Positions 8,632 to 16,194 of a DNA stretch of 41,825 bases are shown in pieces. Both the position numbers and the translations under genes were made by a program. Under the pieces are notes generated by a model, which worked only from the letters and a program-made list of their open reading frames with translations, had not been told where the DNA came from and searched no databases. Origin of the DNA: Flavobacteriaceae bacterium. GTDB taxonomy: Bacteria; Bacteroidota; Bacteroidia; Flavobacteriales; Flavobacteriaceae. The number at the start of each line of letters is the position of its first letter. The first letter of the stretch is position 1. The stretch spans positions 1-41,825 of the forward strand of contig PANU01000070.1 of the NCBI GenBank assembly GCA_002707745.1, given 5' to 3'.

Positions 8632-9048
8632 TTATAGATTATTTTCTATAAAGCTACAACAATACTCTTTAATCTCGTTTCGTGCTTTGTCGAATGCTGC
8701 TTCTGTTTCCTTTTCAGTTCCTTTGAATTTTGAAGGGTCATAAAAATTATGATGTAATCTTTTGGCATCTGGAGCTGGAATAAACGGACAGTTTTCATAA
8801 GCGTGATCGCACACGGTAATGATGTAGTCCCACGATATGCCGTCATACTCATCAACGTGATTTGAGGTGTGGGTTGTAATATCAATACCATCACGTTTCA
8901 TGGCTGCTACGGCGCCTGGATTTAAACCGTGGGTTTCAATACCAGCACTGTAAATGTTTGCTTTGCCGTTTGCAAATTTTTTGAGATACCCTTCGGCCAT
9001 TTGGCTTCGGCAGCTGTTTCCGGTGCATAATACTAAAATGTTTTTCAT
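8632..9048 (-). CDS. arsC: Arsenate reductase, thioredoxin-coupled (LMW-PTP type)
   Basis: Reduces arsenate to arsenite. The low-molecular-weight phosphatase loop CTGNSCRS starts at Cys8, and the relay cysteines lie at Cys80 and Cys87 in VCDHAYENCPF, the triad typical of thioredoxin-dependent ArsC. The DPS sequence in FYDPSKF carries the general acid. At 138 residues it is full length. It lies within the arsR-led cluster and is followed three bases later by DUF1304. A Cys pair near the end (EYCC) is additional to the catalytic triad. Confidence 0.93.
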   Translation of the reverse strand: MKNILVLCTGNSCRSQMAEGYLKKFANGKANIYSAGIETHGLNPGAVAAMKRDGIDITTHTSNHVDEYDGISWDYIITVCDHAYENCPFIPAPDAKRLHHNFYDPSKFKGTEKETEAAFDKARNEIKEYCCSFIENNL

Positions 9049-9117
9049 AGTTTGTTCTTTATTTTTTTAATAAAATGTAAATAATTAAAATAACACTAGC
9101 TATTTCAATAGCGCATA

Positions 9118-9609
9118 TTAACAACAGCCACTCCCTGGAGCACAAGAATTTGAATCTTCAGAAACTGTTGCTGTCTCTGGGACGCCACATAATTCTTTAG
9201 CTTTACAATCGGTTTTTTGGATATTCAGGTTAATCACTAGATTGTTTCCGTAAATTTCAAAATCGCCAACAAATAACTGAGCTGTATGAAAAAGAGCGTT
9301 GCTGTATTCAAACTTAATTTCAGAGCTGAGGTCGTAGGGTTTCATCTTCCCAACCTTATTTAAAATACCGAGTGCTTTAAGGCTGCTCATATATTCTGTT
9401 TTCCCTAATTCACTTGGGCTTTCCCATAATTGAATAACTGTTTCGTTCCAGGAATCGGTTTGTGCACCACAATCTACAGACTCTATTTTAATGTGTTTTA
9501 CTTCGGTAATATGATAGTTTGCACCCACCAATTGTTGTGGAGCATATTGAAACAATAACGATTTGCTTTGGTGTTCTTTTAGCAATTCTAAAAATTCGGA
9601 TGTTTTCAT
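9118..9609 (-). CDS. DUF6428 family protein
   Basis: About 163 residues, soluble, beginning MKTSEFLELLKEH. Proteins of this kind often sit between arsR and arsC in flavobacteria; their function is not established. The body contains a phage-tail-like beta pattern without known catalytic residues, and the C-terminus is Cys-rich, ending in SCAPGSGCC, which may bind arsenite or a soft metal. An open frame continues 24 codons upstream but is AT-rich and unlike the family; the ATG at 9609 was chosen. Expression is probably controlled by ArsR. Confidence 0.8.
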   Translation of the reverse strand: MKTSEFLELLKEHQSKSLLFQYAPQQLVGANYHITEVKHIKIESVDCGAQTDSWNETVIQLWESPSELGKTEYMSSLKALGILNKVGKMKPYDLSSEIKFEYSNALFHTAQLFVGDFEIYGNNLVINLNIQKTDCKAKELCGVPETATVSEDSNSCAPGSGCC

Positions 9610-9728
9610 AATTTTAGTATTTAATTTGCTGCTGTTGCAGCTTCTATTAGTATAATTTAAAGCCAAGTACAATAACTTCAATTTGTTCCGACAGGCTCAG
9701 ACCGACGATGTGTTTTGTTTATAATATT

Positions 9729-10052
9729 TCAGCAGCACTTGGCTTCGGTGGTTTCAAAAAATTCCTGAAACAATGCTTTTAATTCATTTAATTTTTCAAC
9801 GTTAATGCGATAGTACTGGCTCTTTCCTTCAAAGGTGCTTTTTAATAACCCTGCTTTTTTAATTACCTGTAAGTGTTGTGAAGTGGTGGGTTGCGATAGT
9901 TTTATTTTTTCTGAAATATTCTTGCACAAACAACCTTCGCAATCGCCAATGTAATTTAATATGGCTATACGCGCAGGATTGCTTAAGACTTTTGCGTAAT
10001 CTGCAAGCTTGTTTGCATGCTTTGGATGGATGTGTTTTTTGGTAATGCCCAT
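9729..10052 (-). CDS. arsR: ArsR/SmtB family transcriptional repressor
   Basis: 107 residues with a winged helix: KVLSNPARIAILNYIGD, then the recognition region LSQPTTSQHLQVIKKAGLL and wing KSQYYRIN. The Cys cluster DCEGCLCKNI (Cys38, Cys41, Cys43) lies at the position of the arsenite-binding Cys in ArsR. The protein ends in a Cys pair. It is the first gene of a minus-strand run with DUF6428 and arsC, and a strong palindrome lies directly before its start. It should repress the cluster until arsenite or a similar ligand binds. Confidence 0.93.
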   Translation of the reverse strand: MGITKKHIHPKHANKLADYAKVLSNPARIAILNYIGDCEGCLCKNISEKIKLSQPTTSQHLQVIKKAGLLKSTFEGKSQYYRINVEKLNELKALFQEFFETTEAKCC

Positions 10053-10053
10053 A

Positions 10054-10096
10054 ATTCAATATCGTATTATTGCAATATTACGATGATATATTGAAT
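10054..10096. promoter_or_regulatory. Palindromic ArsR operator
   Basis: A 24-base near-perfect palindrome at 10061-10084 (ATCGTA..TACGAT outer arms, TTGCAA centre, 22 of 24 bases symmetric) is flanked by a second inverted pair, ATTCAAT (10054-10060) and ATTGAAT (10090-10096). It begins nine bases before the arsR start, as expected for autorepression by an ArsR-family protein. Confidence 0.7.
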
Positions 10097-10100
10097 AAAA

Positions 10101-10137
10101 AAAGCTTTCAGGATATTTTTTGAAAGCTTTTTATTTT
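10101..10137 (-). terminator. Rho-independent terminator
   Basis: A perfect 10-bp stem (AAAGCTTTCA / TGAAAGCTTT) with a 10-base loop and A/T runs on both sides. It ends the TM2 gene pair on the minus strand and insulates them from the arsR promoter; it could act in both directions. Confidence 0.85.
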
Positions 10138-10142
10138 ATAAA

Positions 10143-10451
10143 TCAGAACCACGGTTTTTTCCCCACCTGGTAGGTTTGGTAAAATTCCTCATCGGTTTTG
10201 GTGATGTAAATAACACCCTCAATTAAACCAATAATAATAGGGATGTACATTGTAAAAGCACCAATAAAAACACACATAAGTGGAAAAGATATTAAAAAAA
10301 TCCCTAATAATATAAGTCCTTCGCGCGTATAGCCCAGTACAAATTTATGTGCTCCTAAACCTCCTAAGAAAATACCCAGCAGCCCTGCCAGTAATTTTTT
10401 ATTTTCAACGGGTGGGGTGTTTGGTGTATGGGTAGTGTTTTGGTTTTCCAT
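10143..10451 (-). CDS. TM2 domain protein (second of pair)
   Basis: 102 residues. A short polar N-terminus rich in Thr, Asn and Pro is followed by the TM2 domain: KKLLAGLLGIFLGGLGAHKF, then two further hydrophobic stretches, ending in TDEEFYQTYQVGKKPWF. TM2 domains are small membrane modules of unsettled function. It shares its core and tail with the gene directly upstream, nine bases away, so the two arose by tandem duplication. Confidence 0.88.
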   Translation of the reverse strand: MENQNTTHTPNTPPVENKKLLAGLLGIFLGGLGAHKFVLGYTREGLILLGIFLISFPLMCVFIGAFTMYIPIIIGLIEGVIYITKTDEEFYQTYQVGKKPWF

Positions 10452-10460
10452 GAGGTATGT

Positions 10461-10823
10461 TTAGAACCAGCCTTTTTTTCCCACCTGATAGGTTTGATAA
10501 AATTCTTCGTCGGTTTTTGTTAAATAAATTATTCCTTCAATAAGGCCAATAACGCTACCAATTCCACAGGTTACTATGGTAATTACAATTTGTATAATCC
10601 CTTCCTGAGTATACCCAAGAATAAATTTATGGACTCCTAAAGAGCCAATTAAAATAGCCAGTAATCCTGCCAGTAATTTTTTGTTTTCCTGGCTATGAGT
10701 TACTTCATTCCAGCCTTCTTTAAATTCGTTTGCGGCTTTATTGGTTTCGTTTCCTAGGTTTTCTGCGGCTCTTTCGGCATTGCTCTTGGTGCTGTCGTAG
10801 CCTCCTGTATTGTTTTCAGACAT
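10461..10823 (-). CDS. TM2 domain protein (first of pair)
   Basis: 120 residues. The N-terminal 45 are hydrophilic, Asn- and Glu-rich and probably helical (SNAERAAENLGNETNKAA). The TM2 core KKLLAGLLAILIGSLGVHKF and a tail TDEEFYQTYQVGKKGWF nearly match the next gene. Two transmembrane helices flank the conserved short loop. The N-terminal halves of the two copies have diverged fully while the tails are almost identical. Role unknown. Confidence 0.88.
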   Translation of the reverse strand: MSENNTGGYDSTKSNAERAAENLGNETNKAANEFKEGWNEVTHSQENKKLLAGLLAILIGSLGVHKFILGYTQEGIIQIVITIVTCGIGSVIGLIEGIIYLTKTDEEFYQTYQVGKKGWF

Positions 10824-10911
10824 TGTTATACGTATTTGGTTGAAGGTTAAAAGTATAAATTATTTTTTAACGAAGGATGCACTTTTTTAGGAATTTGCTG
10901 AGTACCTTTTT

Positions 10912-11640
10912 CTATTTAGTGAGCAAACTTTCTATTTCTTTAATTTTTTTTACACTTGAAGTTGCCACAATACCTTCTTTAAAAAGTAAAGAATTATGCA
11001 TTGAAATTCTTGGCTGCTTCTCAAGTGTTTGTACCTTTTTGGTTGCTGAAAAGTGAAGTGTTTTAAACCCTGCTTCTTTAAATTGAATACAGTTTCCAGC
11101 GTGGATCCCACCTCCTGGCATTATTTGAATAGCGTTGCCAGCTTTATCTTTTAGTTTGTTTAGCAAAGCAATACCCTCTATTGCCGAAGTTTTTTGACCA
11201 GAAGTTAAAATTCTAGTTACTTTTAAAGCTATGAGTTGTTCTAAAGCTTCTAGAGGATCCTGCACCCAATCAAAGGCCCGGTGAAACGTAAACTCCATAT
11301 TTCCCGAAGTTTCTTTCAGCAATTTTGTTATTTCCAAATCTAGGGTCAGATCTTTGGTTAATGCGCCACTTACAATGCCATCACAACCTAATTCTTTACA
11401 GGTTTCAATATCGCGCAGCATTACATCCAGTTCGGTTTCGGTATAGCTGAAATTTCCGCTTCTCGGGCGTATTAAAACGTGAACGGGAATGGTTAGTTCT
11501 ACCAGAACTTTTTCCAGTAAACCAAAGGAAGGAGTAAGGCCACCTACCGAAAGTTCGGTACATAACTCAATACGATGCGCACCCGCTTCTTGTGCGGCCA
11601 GGGCGCTCTCAAAGCTATTGGCACAAATTTCCAGAATCAT
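10912..11640 (-). CDS. cutC: CutC family protein (copper homeostasis)
   Basis: 242-residue TIM-barrel protein. Characteristic segments are EICANSFESALAAQEAGAHR, IELCTELSVGGLTPS, VLIRPRSGNFSYTE, FHRAFDW and IMPGGGIHAGN. The family was linked to copper tolerance by genetics, but the reaction is unclear and a copper role has been questioned. The start is an ATG with no competing upstream codon. It stands between the TM2 pair and two VOC genes, all on the minus strand. Confidence 0.93.
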   Translation of the reverse strand: MILEICANSFESALAAQEAGAHRIELCTELSVGGLTPSFGLLEKVLVELTIPVHVLIRPRSGNFSYTETELDVMLRDIETCKELGCDGIVSGALTKDLTLDLEITKLLKETSGNMEFTFHRAFDWVQDPLEALEQLIALKVTRILTSGQKTSAIEGIALLNKLKDKAGNAIQIMPGGGIHAGNCIQFKEAGFKTLHFSATKKVQTLEKQPRISMHNSLLFKEGIVATSSVKKIKEIESLLTK

Positions 11641-11690
11641 AGGTTATAAATTTACAATGCTTACCTGCGGAGGTTTATGTTACAATTTTT

Positions 11691-12074
11691 TTATTCAAAA
11701 GCACTGTCTACAGGCTCCCATAACTCTATCTTATTACCATCATTATCCATAATATACCCAAACTTTCCATACTCAAATTCTTGAATATCGCCTATTACTT
11801 CAACTCCTTCCTTTTTTAAAACTTTTAATAATGCTACCAGATTTTCGACACGGTAGTTGAACATAAAGTCCTTTTTGGACGGTTCGTAATATTTCGTATC
11901 CTTTGGAAACGGACTCCATTGGGTGGAGCATTTATTTCCTTGTTCGTCTTTCCACCAAAAGGTGCAGCCGTAATCGTCAGTATTAAACCCTAAATGTTTT
12001 TTATACCAATCTTTGGTAGCTTTAGGGTCTTCGGTTTTAAAAAATAGGCCGCCAATTCCTGTTACTCTTTTCAT
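11691..12074 (-). CDS. VOC family (glyoxalase-like) protein
   Basis: 127 residues with one VOC module: VTGIGGLFFKTEDPKATKDW, ending in DNDGNKIELWEP, the usual metal-ligand Glu strand. VOC proteins bind a divalent metal and act in varied isomerase, lyase or antibiotic-binding roles; this one cannot be assigned further. The frame is open 19 codons upstream into the preceding VOC gene, but the ATG at 12074, two bases past that gene's stop, is the natural start of a coupled gene. Confidence 0.85.
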   Translation of the reverse strand: MKRVTGIGGLFFKTEDPKATKDWYKKHLGFNTDDYGCTFWWKDEQGNKCSTQWSPFPKDTKYYEPSKKDFMFNYRVENLVALLKVLKKEGVEVIGDIQEFEYGKFGYIMDNDGNKIELWEPVDSAFE

Positions 12075-12076
12075 AA

Positions 12077-12448
12077 TTATACGTGTTGATCTATTAAAAT
12101 AGTATTGCCATCCGGGTCTACCGCAACACAACTGGCAGGGCCTTTTGTATTTTCATCGGCTTGTGTGATCATGGTCATTCCTTCGGATTTTAAATGCTTT
12201 TGAATTTTCCTTACATCGTCAAAACCTTCTACCTTACGGGCATTTTGATCCCAACCGGGATTAAAAGTGATGATATTGTTATCGAACATCCCTTCAAAGA
12301 GACCTACCAGAGAGTCTTCGTTTTTCATGATAAGGTATTTTTTTTCTATGTCGCCAGCAAATTTGATAAAGCCAAGAGACTCGTAAAATGCTTTGGATTT
12401 TTTTATGTCTTTTACAGCAAGACTTATGGAAAAGGCTCCTAATTTCAT
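12077..12448 (-). CDS. VOC family (glyoxalase-like) protein
   Basis: 123 residues. SISLAVKDIKKSKAFYESLG opens the VOC module and AVDPDGNTILIDQHV closes it; the last strand has Asp where the metal-binding Glu often lies (compare IELWEP in the neighbour), so metal binding may differ. It is immediately followed by a second VOC gene with a two-base gap, and preceded by a DUF1801 gene sixteen bases away. Substrate unknown. Confidence 0.85.
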   Translation of the reverse strand: MKLGAFSISLAVKDIKKSKAFYESLGFIKFAGDIEKKYLIMKNEDSLVGLFEGMFDNNIITFNPGWDQNARKVEGFDDVRKIQKHLKSEGMTMITQADENTKGPASCVAVDPDGNTILIDQHV

Positions 12449-12464
12449 GGTGTTATTTTAATTG

Positions 12465-12923
12465 TTATTTTTTCTTGATTGCAGTTTCGTAAATTTCTAT
12501 CCATTCCTGCGGGCTCATTTTGCCTGCCAGTTCTTCTAAAAGCTTATATGGGATGTCTTCCATTTTCTTAAACCGAACACAGCTTTTTCCCATATCCAGT
12601 TTGTATTTGCAATGCTTAGGATACTCGGAAACAAACCAATCCAGCAGTTCCTTTTTAGCATAAATACCACTGTGGTATAATGCTACAAAATTTTTCTGTG
12701 AAGCGATGTTTATAAAAGGCAACGGATCCTTAGGATTGCAGTGATAGCCATCTGGATATAGAGCGTGCGGTACGTAAAACCCGATCATTTTATAAAGAAT
12801 TCCTTCTTCAAAACCCTTTGGCAGATGTTTCTGAAAGATCTTGCGCATCTTTTTAACGGGTGCTTGCCTGTCTTCCGGGAGTTGAGCAATGTATTCGTCT
12901 ATGGTGTCGGCCTGGTATTGCAT
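12465..12923 (-). CDS. DUF1801 / YdhG-like protein
   Basis: 152 residues of the small alpha/beta DUF1801 family. Typical segments are DTIDEYIAQLPEDRQAPVKK, EGILYKMIGFYVPH and KNFVALYHSGIYA. Often found beside VOC genes, as here; biochemical function unknown. A 7-bp tandem repeat begins eight bases upstream of its start, where its promoter should be. Confidence 0.85.
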   Translation of the reverse strand: MQYQADTIDEYIAQLPEDRQAPVKKMRKIFQKHLPKGFEEGILYKMIGFYVPHALYPDGYHCNPKDPLPFINIASQKNFVALYHSGIYAKKELLDWFVSEYPKHCKYKLDMGKSCVRFKKMEDIPYKLLEELAGKMSPQEWIEIYETAIKKK

Positions 12924-12930
12924 AGTTTTA

Positions 12931-13007
12931 GTTATCGGTTATCGGTTATCGGTTATCGGTTATCGGTTATCGGTTGTCAGTTATCAGTTGTTGGTTGTCA
13001 GTTGTTG
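12931..13007. repeat. 7-bp tandem repeat, 11 units
   Basis: Six exact copies of GTTATCG (12931-12972) followed by five decayed copies of the form GTT(G/A)T(C/T)(A/G). The array lies directly upstream of the DUF1801 start, and its decayed end supplies the last codons and stop of the 2-hydroxyacid dehydrogenase. Confidence 0.95.
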
Positions 13008-13942
13008 GTTTGGAATGTTTCGGTTATTTTTTCTACAATGGTTTCGGCTAATTTTATATTGCTTTCCACGGTCCATCCGGCTACGTGTGGCGTAAGAATA
13101 ACATTACTAAAACCTAGTAATTCTTTCAATTCTGGAGGCATTTTTTCAGAAAAAAGCGATTCAAAAGACAGTTTTTCATATTCCAGAACATCCAGTCCGG
13201 CTCCTAAAATTTTACCATTTTCAAGGGCTAAAACCAGATCTTTTGTCACCACACTTTTGCCTCTCGCAGTATTAAGCAACCAAAAGGGTTTTTGAAATGC
13301 CTGAATAAATTTTTGATCCACCATTTTATCTGTTAAGGATGTCCACGGGGTATGGAGACTTACCACATCTGCCATTTCTTGGAGCGTTTTTAACGCTACC
13401 TGTGTGGCATTACGGTCTCCCACTGCTTCTTTAATATCGTAACATAGCACGGTACAATCAAATCCTTTTAACTTTTTGGCAAAGGCTTTACCCATATTTC
13501 CATAGCCAATAAGTCCAACAGTTTTACCGTCCAATTCAATTCCGCGGTGTGCTTCGCGTCGCCAATGTCCGGATTTTACACTTTGGTCTGCAGCGGGTAT
13601 TTTGTTAAACAATGCTAGAAGTAATCCTAGGGTATGTTCGCCTACCGCATTGCGGTTCCCTTCGGGTGCAGCAAATAATTGTATTCCTTTTTTCTCTGCA
13701 TAGGCAACATCAATGCTCTCCAGGCCGGCGCCAACGCGGGCAATGAATTGTAAGTTCTTGGCAGCATCCATGAATTGCTTGTCTATTTTAAAGCGACTTC
13801 TAATAACAATTCCGTGATATTTTGAAATGGTTTTTTCAATTTCCTCTTTAGAAGCTGTGTAGTTTTCAGCATTGGTAAAACCTACTTGCTTCAATCTTTC
13901 AAGAAGCAAGGGGTGATTTTGGTCTAGGTGGAGGATTTTCAT
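12998..13942 (-). CDS. D-2-hydroxyacid dehydrogenase (NAD-dependent)
   Basis: 314 residues. The Rossmann loop is VGLIGYGNMGKAFAKKL, near residue 140. The catalytic Arg lies in LLNTARGKSVV, Glu in LDVLEYE and His in TPHVAGWT, so all three catalytic residues are present. It resembles phosphoglycerate / hydroxypyruvate dehydrogenases but lacks the C-terminal ACT domain of many SerA proteins; the substrate is unknown. Its C-terminus (FQTNN) is encoded by the decayed end of the heptamer repeat. Confidence 0.88.
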   Translation of the reverse strand: MKILHLDQNHPLLLERLKQVGFTNAENYTASKEEIEKTISKYHGIVIRSRFKIDKQFMDAAKNLQFIARVGAGLESIDVAYAEKKGIQLFAAPEGNRNAVGEHTLGLLLALFNKIPAADQSVKSGHWRREAHRGIELDGKTVGLIGYGNMGKAFAKKLKGFDCTVLCYDIKEAVGDRNATQVALKTLQEMADVVSLHTPWTSLTDKMVDQKFIQAFQKPFWLLNTARGKSVVTKDLVLALENGKILGAGLDVLEYEKLSFESLFSEKMPPELKELLGFSNVILTPHVAGWTVESNIKLAETIVEKITETFQTNN

Positions 13943-13963
13943 TCTATAAATTTAAGAAAAAAA

Positions 13964-13992
13964 CATCCCGCTAACCCTCTCCAAAGAGGGAA
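13964..13992 (-). terminator. Terminator-like hairpin
   Basis: CCCTCT and AGAGGG (loop CCAA), followed on the minus strand by a GC-rich stretch and a run of seven T. It lies between the cupin gene and the dehydrogenase. The CATCCC...AGAGGGAAT text resembles a small interspersed repeat common in flavobacterial intergenic DNA (recollection, not searched). Confidence 0.5.
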
Positions 13993-14001
13993 TCCAACGA
14001 A

Positions 14002-14421
14002 TTAAATTTTAGGATAGCTGGTTTGCGTTTTTTCATGCTGTACTTCGCCCGTGTGTTTGGTGGTACGTTTTTCGAAGAGTAACAAATGGACTTCTTCCCC
14101 GTTTTTTGTTTTTGGGCAGTGTTCTACGCCTTTTGGAACCACAATTAGTTCGCCTTCTTTCACAATTTCTACCCATTCCTTTCGGTTTCGCTCCGGATGG
14201 GAGTGCGATTGGTTTTCCAGAGAAGTTGAATTGCGGAAATGCATCTCTAAGGTGCCTTTTTGAACGTAAAACAATTCGTCCTCATCTTTGTGCTCGTGCC
14301 ATACAAATGCATCCTTTACTTTGGCTAAAAGCACCTGCATATCGTCCACCACGGCAATTTGATGCGGATGCCATTGGGTAGTAAATGCATTAAATTTTTC
14401 TTTAATATTAATAGGTTTCAT
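14002..14421 (-). CDS. Cupin domain protein
   Basis: 139 residues with a single cupin barrel. Motif 1 metal ligands are in WHEHKDEDELFYVQKG and motif 2 in VVPKGVEHCP. An insertion rich in Ser, His and Asn lies between the two motifs. Small cupins serve as dioxygenases, isomerases or sensors; nothing here decides. The C-terminus is polar. It follows the thioesterase gene by 37 bases. Confidence 0.85.
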   Translation of the reverse strand: MKPINIKEKFNAFTTQWHPHQIAVVDDMQVLLAKVKDAFVWHEHKDEDELFYVQKGTLEMHFRNSTSLENQSHSHPERNRKEWVEIVKEGELIVVPKGVEHCPKTKNGEEVHLLLFEKRTTKHTGEVQHEKTQTSYPKI

Positions 14422-14458
14422 ACGCTGAAAATGAAGTTCAATCTAAAATTAAAATATT

Positions 14459-14848
14459 TTATAGAAATAAAGTGCGAATCTCCTCGGTAATCCTTGCAGG
14501 ACGTTGGCTTTCTAGCTCCACGAAGCACCAGGTGGTTTTTGCGTTTACGAGTACTTTTTCATCTGCAATCCTGGTGATTTTGTAATGGCGTTCACTTTTA
14601 ACACCTTCGGCTTTGGTAACCCAGGTTTCAACGAGCAGTTGTTCGCCTTCATATGAAGGATTTTTATAGGAAATGGTATGTTCCAGAACCACCCAGAAAT
14701 GTGTTTTTTGAAATTTTTCTGGAGCTTTTGCAAACCAATGCTTTTCAGCAACATCAATACACCATTGTAAATAGGTAATATTGTTTACATGGCCATTTTC
14801 ATCTATTGCGCTTGCTGGAACCGTTATTTTTTCTGCAAACGTTTTCAA
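14459..14848 (-). CDS. Acyl-CoA thioesterase (4HBT hotdog fold)
   Basis: 129 residues of the hotdog fold, with the 4HBT signature AIDENGHVNNITYLQWCIDVAE, where the conserved Asp-x-x-x-H-x-N is found. Likely hydrolyses an acyl-CoA or acyl-ACP. The only start that keeps the family N-terminus is TTG, which overlaps the mgtE stop as TTGA; this suggests translation coupled to mgtE. Confidence 0.83.
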   Translation of the reverse strand: MKTFAEKITVPASAIDENGHVNNITYLQWCIDVAEKHWFAKAPEKFQKTHFWVVLEHTISYKNPSYEGEQLLVETWVTKAEGVKSERHYKITRIADEKVLVNAKTTWCFVELESQRPARITEEIRTLFL

Positions 14849-16194
14849 AATCCAAGGATTACTTTAGCAATGTAGAAAAACAGGAAAATCCCGAAAATAT
14901 CATTGCTGGTGGTAATAAAGGGGCCTGTGGCAATGGCCGGGTCTATACCGCGTTTGTCCAGAATAATTGGTACAAACGTTCCAACAAGTGCTGCCACAAT
15001 AATAACTGAAAGCATAGAAACGGCAATGGTGATGCCAACAAGTTGCTCCAAACCAGCAGCGTAACTATAAAGTATAACGAGTAAACCTAATGCAAGCCCA
15101 TTTATAAGCGCCAACCCAACTTCTTTTATTAAACGATGTAAGAGACTTCCTTTTACATTGTCGTTTGCTAAACCCTGAACAATAATAGCGCTGGACTGTA
15201 CTCCTACGTTTCCTGCCATCGCTGCTATAAGAGGGGTGAAAAAAAACAGAATTGGAAACTGTGCCAGGGCTTCTTCAAAGCCTTGCATGATGTACACACT
15301 ACCCAGACCGCCAAATAATCCTAACACCAACCAGGGTAAACGCGCCCGGGTTAATTCCCAAACGCTGTCATCTGCTTCTACATCTTGCGAAATACCGGCA
15401 GCCATCTGATAATCTTTTTCAGCTTCGTCTTTAATAAAATCTACAATATCATCAATAGTAATTCTACCTACAAGTACGCCTTCTTCATCTACGACGGGAA
15501 TGGCTTCCAAATCGTATTTTTGCATAATTCTAGCCACTTCTTCATTTTCGGTGTGGACGGTTACATAGTCTACTTTAGGAATAAATACTTCTGAAATTTT
15601 AGTTTTTTCGGCTGCGGTTAACAGGTCTTTTAAGGAAAGCCTTCCTGTTAGTTTTCCTTCTTTGTTGGTAACATAAATAGAGTGAACACGGGTAACGTTT
15701 TCTGCCTGGCGTCGCATTTCACGAACACATCCTGCCACGGTCCATGTTTCTTTAACCTGCACCAATTCTTTTGCCATGAGCGCCCCGGCAGTATCTTCGT
15801 CGTACCGAAGCAGGTCTACAATATCTGCAGCTAGCTCCTGGTCGCCAATTTGTTTAATTACCTCTTTTTGGACATCTTCGTCCAGTTCTGCTACCACATC
15901 GGCGGCATCATCGGTATCCATTTCAGATAATTCTTCGGCAATTTCGGTGGGGGAGAGCCGGTCCAGGATTTTTTCCCGGACATCGTCATCCAGCTCCATA
16001 AGTGCTTCCGAAGTAAGGTCGCTCTCCAGTAATTTAATAAGGTAGGTTGCCTCGTCGCTGTCTAATTCTTCTAAAATTTCAGCAATATCGGCAAAGTGAA
16101 GTTCCTGCAGGAGTTCGCGCAGCTTGTTACCGTCTTTAACGCTAATAAGCTGTTCAACTGTTAAGAGAAAATCAGTTGTGAGTTGAAACTGCAT
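14845..16194 (-). CDS. mgtE: Magnesium transporter MgtE
   Basis: 449 residues. About 130 acidic residues of repeated helices ([34 protein letters not shown]) form the Mg-sensing N domain. Two CBS motifs follow (about 135-255), then five membrane helices with [18 protein letters not shown] and [15 protein letters not shown] in the pore, where the conserved Asp sits. It moves Mg2+ across the inner membrane and closes when Mg2+ is plentiful. Its start overlaps the end of rsmA by 23 bases, and its stop overlaps the thioesterase. Confidence 0.95.
   Translation of the reverse strand: MQFQLTTDFLLTVEQLISVKDGNKLRELLQELHFADIAEILEELDSDEATYLIKLLESDLTSEALMELDDDVREKILDRLSPTEIAEELSEMDTDDAADVVAELDEDVQKEVIKQIGDQELAADIVDLLRYDEDTAGALMAKELVQVKETWTVAGCVREMRRQAENVTRVHSIYVTNKEGKLTGRLSLKDLLTAAEKTKISEVFIPKVDYVTVHTENEEVARIMQKYDLEAIPVVDEEGVLVGRITIDDIVDFIKDEAEKDYQMAAGISQDVEADDSVWELTRARLPWLVLGLFGGLGSVYIMQGFEEALAQFPILFFFTPLIAAMAGNVGVQSSAIIVQGLANDNVKGSLLHRLIKEVGLALINGLALGLLVILYSYAAGLEQLVGITIAVSMLSVIIVAALVGTFVPIILDKRGIDPAIATGPFITTSNDIFGIFLFFYIAKVILGF

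Noticed and set aside
12931-13007. CRISPR-like array
   Set aside because: Units are contiguous 7-mers without spacers, and no cas gene is present.
12765-13295. Plus-strand reading frame of 176 codons across the heptamer array
   Set aside because: It lies opposite the DUF1801 and dehydrogenase genes and has the composition of a shadow frame; its repeats come from the 7-bp array.
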